Positions 37,672-47,345 of a DNA stretch of 64,000 bases are shown here, piece by piece. Each line of letters starts with the position of its first letter. Within the stretch, counting starts at the first letter, position 1. The notes beneath the pieces were generated by a model. That model had not been told where the DNA came from. It worked only from the letters and a program-made list of their open reading frames with translations, and made no database searches. The translations under genes were made by a program, and so were the position numbers. The stretch is from Plicaturopsis crispa FD-325 SS-3 (lineage: Eukaryota; Basidiomycota; Agaricomycetes; Amylocorticiales; Amylocorticiaceae): positions 1 to 64,000 of the forward strand of contig KN832558.1 of the NCBI GenBank assembly GCA_000827205.1, given 5' to 3'.

Positions 37672-40509
37672 ATGGCTGAACCACGCGCAAACGAAAATAC
37701 TGCTGCAACTAGCCAACCAGACTGGGCAAACCTTTTTATTCACGATGAGTCCGAGGATGATCCAATGGCCCGAGAAGACCCCGATACCGACAGTGAATGC
37801 AGCAGTGACGAGGACGACGATTCGGACTATGACCCGGAGGCTATGGATGTAGACGAGGACAGTGATGAAGGTGCAGAGGAGGTGAGAGGTTCCGTGCCAT
37901 ACCACGAGCACACGGAGGGGCGAAGAGAGCGGTTGCGGAACAACAAACGGCACGACGAAGCTGCCCGAAATCCTGTCGAAACGATGTCAACGAAGGTTGC
38001 AAAAGTTCTGTACACAATGGACAAACTAGGCCTCGACTTACCAATTTTTCTGGATGCTCTGAGCTGGGGTGAAGACGAGAGCTATGGCACCGGAACACCG
38101 TCCGAAGCACGCTCAATTCAGTACGCGCGCTCATCGCTACTCCATAGCAAAGAGCTTCCCGGTATCCTGGAGCGTTGGTGGAAGCCGCCGCGCTCGAAAA
38201 AGTCGAAGAGGTCGAGGCCAAAAGGAGCAAAGAGCAGTATGGAGACGTTTGCGGTGAAGTGCGTGGACAACATCCGCGAGCGGGAGATGAAAGGTGTCGC
38301 AGCGCTGCTGCGGTCTCCGTCGGGAGAAGACTTGAAGGAGGAGACCCTGACGAGCATCAACTTCATTGAGATGGGGGAGGAGATTCGGGCCCGCGCACCG
38401 ACTGTGTGGATGTTGTTTCGAGGCGCCGCGTATAGCGCTAAGCAAGAGAAAAGAAACAAGATGAAAAATCCGGATAAGGTGTGTTGAACGGCAAATGCAT
38501 ACCTTGTAGTGCTGAACCAGCTGCGCTAGGTTGTTCTCATGGCCATCGCGATGCTGGCGTACACGCGAAATCATCGTCACGGTCGTATGCAAAAGATGTT
38601 CGCGGTGTACCTAAAGTTTCGCGGACTTTCAGCAAAGGCTTTCGACACGCTCCACGCGCTGGGAATTACGATGAGTCACAAATGGACGAGCAACGCCGTC
38701 GAAACCATGTCTAAAAACGCAATGACCGAGGTCGTCAATATGATACAAAAATACCCCTTCTTTGTCTCGCACGACAACGTCAACATACCATTTCGTGTTT
38801 ACTCCCAACGACTCGACAACAAGGGGGAGTTTGGGAATGGCACAGCGGCAACTGTATACGTCAAAAGGAATGCTAAGCCGCTGCCCACGGACGAGAATCG
38901 AAACTTACAGGAGACACGCGCGGAAGGGCTGAAGAAGCCGCTGGGGGCCCTCGAAATCATGAAGATGGACGTTGAATCAGCCGGTCGAATACAAGACCGC
39001 ATGTGCGACGAGGTCCTTCAATTCATCACAGGATCGCCTGAGTTCGACTTGAAAACGTACGCGCACAGGGACAGCCTCCTTCTTCAGCGGCTTCCTGCCA
39101 TCCGCCCACTTCCGTGTGGTCCCGAGAACATTACCCTGCAATACATGCTCGGAACGGTTGATATTCCTGAGGCAAGCTACGACGATAATGACCGCTTGCT
39201 TATCGAGTGGCTCCGGCAGCTGAGAAAGAACGCGCCGAACGAGAAGAGGAGGTTAGCACTCGAGCAACTTATTGTATGGGTGGGGGATCAACTCACCGTC
39301 GATCGGCTCCGGGGGCTTTTCAAGTCTCGCGCCGAGGACTTGAACTCGTACGATCGTATGGACTGGATAGTGCCGGTGTTTGGGTGGTTGCATCTCGAAA
39401 TGGCCGTCGAGAATTCCTTGCACAAGCAATATCTTGGTACATCCTCGGGCAGGGGCCTGGCCCACGATTTCGCGGTTCTAGAGCGGAAGGGACTATCGTC
39501 AGTTCTCACAAAGGGCCCATTTCATCACAATCTCCAGGAGGCTCTTTACCATATCGCGGAAGCCCACATACGCATCGATGTCTGCATGGTTGCCGGCGTC
39601 TCCGACCTGAAGGAGCTCCGTGAGAAGTCGCCCGAGGAGCTGGTAGAATTGGCCAGGACTGTTGTTCAAGAGCACGCGTCTACGGCTGCCATCGACAAGA
39701 TCGACCACGGTACCTCGGTGGATAAACGGGACGAAATCAAGAGGCAAACTGTCATGTTTAACCGTGATGTTCTCCAATACATTGTCCTAGATCACGCTAT
39801 CAAGCACGGCGACGTGGGAGTGATGGAGGACTCCTTACCACAGCTTTTGTTCCGCTTCCAAGGGAGCGGCCAGTCCAACTACGCCACGGAAATTCTGGAG
39901 TTGCTTCAGAACTTGCGGAGAGAATGGCCCGATGAGCTGCGGTACAAAGATCACTATGTTAGATTTTGCAACTGACCGACGAAGTTATGCATACCTCCTT
40001 AGAGAGCACGTCATCACAAATTGCTGGCTTGTCAACTTTGGGGGGCGGCGGGACGGGTTTGTGCCGGTGGACATGGCGCAGGAGCACAACATAAAGGACA
40101 TCAAAGTTAGTCACTCGTAACTATCCTACAACGGAGATACTCATCTGTATTGTTATAGGTAACATACCACTCGGAAGGTCCGAACATCGACTGGGCCTAT
40201 CTCAAGAAGATGCACCCTGCCGTGCGCATAATTCGAGCAGTCTCACAGCACATGGAGCAGGACTTCGGCACCTTGAACCGGGGAAACAAACACGGCACAC
40301 CTAAGAAAGACCGAGACGTTAGGAAACTCCAAGACTCATATCTGGCTTCGCGCACTCACGAGACCTATCCAAACGGGCGCAAGGCTAAATCGGAGAATCG
40401 CGCAGTCGACGTTGTCAACCTAGGCTGTATTAGTTTGCCGAACAAGATGAAGGAGTGGGTCAGCGGCCGAAGCTTCAGACGATCAATGCAGCAGAAGTGG
40501 AACGAATGA
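37672..40509 (+). CDS. DUF6589 protein, candidate transposase
   Basis: Exons 37672-38478, 38530-39941, 39985-40105 and 40159-40509 encode 896 residues; an in-frame ATG at 37618 would add 18. The N-terminus is acidic (ESEDDPMARED, then an Asp/Glu/Ser run). The DUF6589 core is residues about 230-850, with FLMAIAML-type start region (VVLMAIAMLAYTRN), IVWVGDQLTVDRLRGLF (about 515-530), DWIVPVFGWLHLEMA (about 545-560), GPFHHNLQEALYHIAEAHI, SNYATEILELLQNL (about 715-730) and INCWLV-like NCWLVNFGGR with VPVDMAQEHNIKD near the end. DUF6589 is a fungal domain of unknown function, common in Agaricomycetes. An RNase H-type DDE fold is my inference from the GDQLT/WLHLEM/ATEILEL pattern and the element context. 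Confidence 0.85.
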
Positions 40510-40531
40510 TTATTTGATGCTGGGTCTTGTC

Positions 40532-43500
40532 CTAAGTATTCGTATCTGTGTAGTTATGAGGAGGCCCGGGCATCCCGAAAGCGAGCGCAGCGTCGTTGTT
40601 ACCAGACGTTGGGGGGCCGAAAATCGGCGACGGCGTCGAATGTAAATGAGGAGTTGATACTGGATGTTCGCCGGGCATTGCGTTCAGTGCGTATGAGAAT
40701 CTGGAAGGGAGTAATGGCGAATACAAATGCGGATACGCATGCGGTCCATATCCGTATATATGGTGTCCCGGAGAGCTGGGAAGCGCCGGGGTGCGAGGCG
40801 CTTCTGGTAAGAAACGAGGTGGCGGCATAGGCTGCTGGTAGAACATCGGGTGCTGACTGGATGAGGGATGGGTGGTAGAGGAAATAGGCGATGCGAACGC
40901 GCTGCCCGAAGAGGACGGGGACGAGAAAAGCTGTCCGAGTGGAGTGGGAAGGTACCCGGGATGGACTGGCGCACGAAGCTGGACCGAGTCTGCGTACGCA
41001 GCGCTCGGAGAAGTCCTGGCGTATGTGCTCGCGGTGGCCTGTGTTAAAGGACTCGAGTCAATTAATGTCATGAACAAAATAGAATACTAGTCGCGTACCT
41101 GCTGAGCAACGGGGGTCGAAGGTCCCATATTGAATGAAAACGAACCAACAAGCGTGGATGGCGCCGGCGCTCGAGCAGCGTCGCGCATCGCGGCGCGCTC
41201 TTCCCGCTTCCTTGCACTCGCCACCAGCCGCTGCTCCCGTTCCTTTTCTTTCCTATCGGCCGTCGCTAGCTTTTTCTTCGCGCTCTTCTCAGCCTTTGCT
41301 TGGTCCAGCGCTGCTTTCCGCGCAACGTCAACCCGCCGAATGACTTCAAGAACTTCCGCGCCGTGCTGCTCGGCGAATATCCATGGCGTTTTGAGCGCCA
41401 GCAGATCGTCGACGGTTTTCAGGGACGTCTTGGTCGCTAGCGCCGTGAGGATGGGGTCCGGGAGGATTGCGGATGTCGCAAACGAGCTAGGTGAGTACTC
41501 ATCACGTTTTTTGCGGTACCTCCAAGTCTCGAGGCAGCCGCGGACATCTCTGAGGTGGTCGCCCCTGCGATTCGAAGCGCGCTTTGGCTGCGCTGCCATC
41601 GGTCGTTTACCGTTGGCGTTGGGTGTTGTCGATGGCGCCGAACGCCTTCCATCTGCTCGCGGCCTGGACATACCACGCTCGCCTTCCCCGTCTGATTCGT
41701 TTGCAGAATCGGCCTCTTCGTCATCCCTATCACGGTCTGTGTCGTCGTTCAAGTCGTCGTCCTCGTCACGATCATCTTCCCCCGGATCCGTTTCCTCTGC
41801 CGCCGCCTGCCCTTCATGATCGATCCCTTCAGACGTCGGCGTGCACTTGTCGCAGCAGGCTCCGGTAGGCGCTATAATATTTGATTAATATCTTTTCTGT
41901 ACGCTGATCGGACACTAGCTCACGCTTTCGTGGACGAGGACTATCAAAGTACTCGTCCGACACGTCCCGGCGACAGCCAGGCGCCTGTATCCACCTGCGA
42001 AACGGCTCCTCGACCTTACGCGCCCATACCTTGCCATCGTCCTCAATCGAGTTTTTAGGTCCTTGAATCTCGGTTTGAGTTGGAGGTGCGTCATCGGTCG
42101 ACCGCGCGATCTCGTCCTCATCGCCAACGCCTTCGTCCTCGGCATTCACGATGTACGTTACGTCGTCGCCAGCCTCGCCTTTCTTCCGCTTCCTCCGATG
42201 AAACATAGACTCTTCGACTAATAGATAAACCGAAGCGTGAACGCCAGGCGAGCGCCCCGCACGACCGGCGCGTTGAGTCCAGATCGATAATGATTTGCAG
42301 AGCCCAAACTGGATGACACGTTTTATGTTGGGAATATCGGCGCCCTGTCGTATCAGTGAGTACGGAAGATTGGACAAGCATGAGATAGGTTGAACTCACC
42401 ATGCCTGCTGCCTCTGTTGCCACCAGTATCTTAACCACACCTTTCGAAAACCGCTCCATCACATCCCCTTTCGCGAATTCCGTCCGCCGTGAGCTCAGGC
42501 AGTCGATAGCGTCGTGGAAATCATTCGGAAACCAACTTCGAATTTCTCGCACCAAGTGCTGCGTGGACGTGACACTGTCGATGTATACGACGGTCTGTTC
42601 GAGGTCCTCGGGGGAGATAACACCAGTTGTAATGAGTCGTTTGAGTTCCGTATAGTCATTCGTGCTTTTGATGCGGATGACCGTCGGGGTGAGGTTTGGG
42701 CGATCGTTCCCAAGATTGAGAAAAAAGGACTTTTGGAGGTCAATGTTAAGCTTCATGCAAGTCTCAGTGAGAGCGGCTGAGGGCAAGGTCGCAGACGTAG
42801 CAAGAAAAGGTATGTGCGTGGGTACAAAAGCACGAAACTTCTCAACAAGAGAGTACTTCGGACGGAATTCCCCGCCCCACTGTGAAATACAGTGGCATTC
42901 GTCGATTATGAACGCGGTAATCCTTTCCGCGTATGCTTTCGATCCGAGTAGCTCCCGTATTGCAGGATTCTCCAAGCCCATCTCTGGTGACAGCAAGATG
43001 GCACGCCACTTGAGGTCCTTCAATTCCTGCCGTCGATGATGATGTGAGAGACCATGAGGCTCGGGTCTGATGAAACGACTGCTGTATTATGTACATACCT
43101 GATGCAGTCGCTCATTCCACGTTTGTTTGTTCACAGGTACTGCTGCAATCCCCATTTTCTTGAACCGCGCTGCCTGTCAACCACATTAAGGTTGAATGCG
43201 GAAAGTAGAGGCTCCTTGGGCACACACCATGTCTTTCTCAAGGATGTTGAGAGGGGAAATGATGACGACAATCTTGGTCTTGTCGTGTAGGAGCGGCATC
43301 ATGAATGGCATTGTTTTGCCCGCACCGGTCCCTGCGATCACCACCGAGTCGAGTCCGAGAAGAAGCGCTTCAGTGACATCAACTTGCCATTCATGAGGCG
43401 CAGATCCAAAGCGGTCCGTGAAAGCTTTGCGGAGCGCTTCCCGAGTTGTTGCTGATGTATATCCCCGAGCCTGAGTAGCTGTCTCGCGTGCAGCTTGAAG

Positions 43501-43551
43501 ATTATCATGAGAGCGTTTGAGCCGGACATCAAGGGCAGCTTGTTGAGCCAT
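40532..43551 (-). CDS. RecQ-like SF2 DNA helicase of the transposon
   Basis: The start at 43551 (MAQQAALDVRLKRS) is 108 bp from the right TIR. Helicase motifs in order: I AGTGAGKT, Ia ISPLNILEKD, II DECHCISQWG, III SATL, V ATEAAGMGADIPNIKRVIQFG-type block, VI QRAGRAGR. Behind the core comes a likely zinc-binding TGACCDKC reached through an intron with donor gtgagc (near 41930), a helical Lys/Glu-rich region and a Pro/Ser/His-rich tail ending at 40532. At least seven exons. Motif II DECH and QRAGRAGR place it with RecQ rather than Pif1 helicases. It should unwind DNA 3'-5' in the nucleus. Related helicases are frequent in Agaricomycete genomes and near telomeres. The 3' ends of the two element genes are 22 bp apart. 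Confidence 0.87.
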
Positions 43552-43659
43552 GGACAGATATGTATTCACACAGAAAACAGTGAAAATATTCAACGCGGCG
43601 GTGCGACGCGCTATCACGTGGAGTAAATTAATGCCATTTTGGGGACGTGATGTTACGAT

Positions 43660-43760
43660 TGTGACCTGCGCGGGGGTGTCCCTTACACAGTGCACCAGAC
43701 GTTGTAGGAGGTTCTGTGTCTTGGGTTTTGAAACTCCGAAAACGGCTGGATCCGAGACTA
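43660..43760 (-). repeat. Right 101-bp terminal inverted repeat
   Basis: Reverse complement of 37259-37359; followed directly by the second copy of the 9-bp target duplication at 43761-43769. Confidence 0.95.
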
Positions 43761-46700
43761 AGATCATACCACATCCACATAGCGGCATCACCGAGCCTAC
43801 GATCATCCCCCTTGATGGTACCACAGCTCTCACTTCAGCGGTGCACAGTCCTGAGGTCGCCGGATTGGTGATTCCTCGGGCTTCACTCAAGCCTTGGGCA
43901 CCATTCCGAAACCTACAGGACTTCGAGTTCACGGAGTTCGCTCTACACACTGGGTTGTCGAATAAATATGTCGATGTCCTTCTGAAGAGTAGATGGTCCA
44001 GCGGCGAGTCATTACTCACGTTTCAGAATCACGCGGACATGAAACGCTCGCTACAGGCTGCGCGTCAATACGTGGTCGAGGTCAGTTGCGCCTCCTTTCT
44101 CAGAAAGTGTGATATATTATTGACGCTTTGAAACTCTAGTTCCAGCCGGGGCATGTTGAGGCGACATACCAAAACAAGTGCTACAAATTCGACTTTGAAT
44201 ACCGGGATCCATGGGATTGGATTCTAAGTATAGTAACGGACGAGACCCTTGCGACCGACAGCATGTGGTATTCAGTCCGTAAGTATTATTGTGAGGGCGG
44301 TGTGGAGGATGAGCTCTTCGACGAGCCGAATACAGGAGAAGCTTGGCGGGCAGTCGATGTGAGTCCTGTTTTTGTCGCACAACATGTAATCAATTGACCA
44401 GTGACCATTGATCAGGATACCCTTCCCAGTAATGACTCGTACCCGCACTGCTACCTCCCGCTCCATCTCTGGCTCGACAAAGCTGCTATCACCAAACGTG
44501 TGAAGAAGCACCCTATCGTTCTGCGAGCAGCCTGGCTGCCTCGACACATTCGCAATGCTTCTGGAAACGGGGGCGGGGTATTGATCGGGTATATGCCAAT
44601 TGTATGTAGTGGTTTTATCCTCGTATGACTCGGGGATACACTCAGCTTATGAATCATCGCCGTGGACTCCGCAGGTTGTCGACCCCGCAAACCCTTCCGA
44701 TCGGAACGCCGCTGAAACAGTTGAGTATGCCAACTTCAAACGGGAGGTATATCAGAATGTGCTTTCTGTGGTCTTCAAGCGCTTGCGACGACGCTCCCAT
44801 CATGGTGAAACGGTACGCTGTGGTGACAAGATCCCTCGGATTTTGCATCCTGGCATTCTTATCGAGTCACTTGATGGAGAAGAGGCCGCGGCATTTTGCT
44901 GTGTTCGAGCCGCCACCGCTAATTTTCCGTGCCCAAAATGTCTTGTCCACAAATTGAAGCTTCACGAACTGACCACGACATTTGATTTACGCACAACGGA
45001 GACGATGCGCGCAGTCTTTCAACGCGCAGCTGCAGCAGGATCAAAGACGAAAACAGAGAACATTCTCAAAGATCACGGTCTAAATAACGTGGAGGTAGGT
45101 TGCTATCACACCAGGCTAGTGGCGCTATTCACTGACATACTGGCGTAGCACTTCCTCTGGGGGTTTCGATTTTCGGATCCATACGCTGCCTATTGCTACG
45201 ACACGCTACATTCGGACGACCTCGGGAAGTGGGGCAAGCACATTTGGCCTCTGATATTGGACGTGCTCGAGAAACAGGGCAACGGTGCTCTAGGTCGTTT
45301 AGCAGAAAAGTACGTCGCGCATCACTGAATAACTTGTTTGAACTTCAAAACTCATGATGCTGTCTGATCACCGCACTAATTCGCACCGAAATTAGCTTCA
45401 GAAGCATGCCGCGCTGGTCGAGGCTCAAAAACTTCCAAAATGTCACCACTATCGAGTACGCGGACGGACAGGCGTATCTCGACATATTGAAGGTTTTTGA
45501 GTGTGCATACCTGTTAGCATAAAGCACGGTCTGACAGCTCTGAGCAGGGCATACTGCCCTGTCTTGTGCAGATACTTCCGAGGAACTCGCCTCTCATTCA
45601 CTGCATCCGTGCTTATGCACGCTACCGCATGATGGTTGGACTGCACTGCATGTCGGAAAGCCGTCTCAAACGGCTGGAAAAGTATCTTGCGGCTTACGAG
45701 TATTGGTCCACGGTGTGCCACGCTCCTCGACTGCTATTTCCGCAGCCAACCTACTCATACTGCTAACAGAAAGTGGCTCATCTCTACGAGAAGAACTTCG
45801 ACTTCTTCAAGCAGCATGCATCTTCGCATGGTCCGCGCGACATACGCGCCCGGGGTACCACCGACAACTTTTCGACGCGACCAGGTGAGGGAGTTCAACA
45901 AGAGGTCAGGGAGGCATACGAGGAGACGAACGGAAAGAACGCGGAGTCCCAGGTGCGTGAATAATTGGTATATCAACTCGTTCTATACGTTTACCAGCTT
46001 ATTTTAGATGACTCGCCGGGACGCAAATCACGAGGCAGTCGCACGCATCCGAATGACAATAGACGACGACGAGCGAGCGAGAATGGAGGCCAACGCGGCC
46101 GAGCCGGACGACGAGGACGTGACCGAGATCGCAGCATCTACAGGCAATTCCCCGAAGCACTGGACCCTTGGATCGCCAGAACGTCGTAACGCAGATTCGA
46201 GACTACTGGAGGATGCGAAATTAGAGGCCGGCACTGAGGGATTCCGCTCTTTTGACTCGAAACTGAGGGAGTTCATTACTACTCATATCCCAGACGACGC
46301 GCCTCAAAGCGCTAGTCTCATGCCGGTATGTCCTACTCGTTCTCGGCGGTATACGACACCACGAATACTAATGATACTACGTACCCTGCTTGACTCAGAT
46401 TCAAGAATACAAGTGTGTATACATACACTATCAATCACTCGAGGATTGGACCGCAAGCCGCGACATTCTGCGGTGCAGCGACAGCTTCCACGGCAAACGG
46501 CGTCGCGACTGTGTTATCATCAACATGGACTCCCCTGGCTTGACATGCGCACGCATTCTGGGCATATACCGTTGCACGCTGCCGTCTGGAAAGCTTCAAG
46601 ACATCGCGCTCGTGCGCATGTTTCAATCGAGCAGCTGGAAGCCAAATACGTTCTGGGACGGCTGTCAAGTTTGCGACGAAGCAAAGGAACCTATGTTCGT

Positions 46701-46968
46701 CATGATGGAGTACTTGGTCCGTGGTGCCCATATGATACCTGCCTTTGAATCTCGCAGCGACGCACGGTTCTATTTGGATGACTTATCTGACCCGGACATG
46801 TATTTGCGTGCAGGAAACTGATTGTCGTTACTTCGAACTACTCTTTGCATTATTCTCTTAACACATTTGACTCAGTTCACGCACTTGGGTTTGCGCATAT
46901 CACTTCTAACGCTCTGTTGACGCAGTTCAAGCTTTTTTCTTATTATATTCTCCTCTCGACCTTACCAG

Positions 46969-47069
46969 GGGTAATAAGGCCTGGTCATGACCTGGTAACG
47001 CCTGATCAGCCTGGCGCGGAGGCCTGATTAGGCCTGATAATGCCGTCAGGCTTCGCAAGGCCTGATCAG
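46969..47069. repeat. Right subterminal repeats of Plavaka
   Basis: Copies of cctgatcagcctgg, cctgattaggcctgata and related blocks, matching the left array. Confidence 0.6.
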
Positions 47070-47345
47070 TCAAAAGTGATTTTTGCGACACGGACGCGCG
47101 CTCTTCGGGTGCACAACTCCTTCCGAGTCACAGAGCAATGTAGTGCATATATATGTGTAAGTTCGTACATGAATTGGGTATACTTTTGGTATATGGCCTC
47201 GAAGAATGCGAGGAGATGGCCACATTGAATACATTGGTGACAGAAACAACATTCAAAGACAGCGTTGGAAAACATTTGACGGCTGGGAAATGCGCACGAT
47301 TCGCCAGGCCGGAAGGTACTATCGACGCGCGTTCGAAAGCATGGC

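Larger units (their letters stand above)
37259..43760. mobile_element. 6.5 kb DUF6589-RecQ DNA transposon, apparently intact
   Basis: Terminal inverted repeats of 101 bp (37259-37359 and 43660-43760) start TAGTCTCGGATCCAGCCG and are identical by eye. The direct repeat AGATCATAC flanks both ends (37250-37258, 43761-43769), a 9-bp target duplication. Inside are exactly two genes, a DUF6589 protein on plus (37672-40509) and a RecQ-like helicase on minus (40532-43551), both with uninterrupted spliced frames. The element is inserted in a coding exon of the Plavaka transposase. Long TIRs and a 9-bp duplication recall Mutator-like elements, but the proteins differ from known MULE transposases. Identical ends indicate a recent insertion. 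Confidence 0.88.
36826..46821 (+). pseudogene. Plavaka transposase, interrupted by the DUF6589-RecQ element
   Basis: Exon 1 (36826-37017) encodes a zinc-finger-like start (CRWCQTEKRGQGFKKHVTAC) and a basic stretch; exon 2 is 37074-37152; exon 3 begins at 37220 and is cut at 37258, resuming at 43770 in the same frame. Downstream exons carry the Plavaka core: PWAPFRNLQDFEFTEFAL, DPWDWILSIV, HLWLDKAAITKRVKKHPIVL, RNASGNGGGVLIGYMPIV, HPGILIESLDGEEAAAFCCV, NFPCPKCLV, FSDPYAAYCYDTLHSDDLGKW. The last exon ends at 46821. The gene has about nine exons. The reading frame beyond the insertion appears well kept, so the insertion is probably the main lesion. Confidence 0.8.
32051..47092. mobile_element. 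Plavaka (CACTA-like) DNA transposon, 15 kb with two nested insertions
   Basis: Inverted ends CGTGTCGCAAAAATCA (32051-32069 and 47074-47092; 18 of 19 bases match) are followed inward on both sides by arrays of cctgatcagcctgacgg-type repeats (32098-32245 and 46969-47069). Between them are two divergent genes: a minus-strand gene (33535-36629) and the plus-strand Plavaka transposase (36826-46821). Two other elements sit inside (34831-36373 and 37259-43760); without them the unit is about 7 kb. No target duplication can be defined. It lies between the demethylase promoter and the 3' end of the MYND gene. Both element genes are interrupted, so this copy cannot move by itself. Confidence 0.75.

Noticed and set aside
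41130-41819. 229-residue plus-strand frame
   Set aside because: It is the antisense of the helicase C-terminal exon; its composition (Ser/Arg/Ala-rich) is a shadow of the Lys/Glu-rich coding strand.
37249-43769. 10-bp target duplication for the DUF6589-RecQ element
   Set aside because: An extra A matches on both sides, but taking it would make the two TIRs unequal by one base; 9 bp with symmetric TAGTCT ends is simpler.
43186-44019. 277-residue minus-strand frame across the right TIR
   Set aside because: It runs through the TIR and the end of Plavaka sequence; the real helicase start is at 43551.
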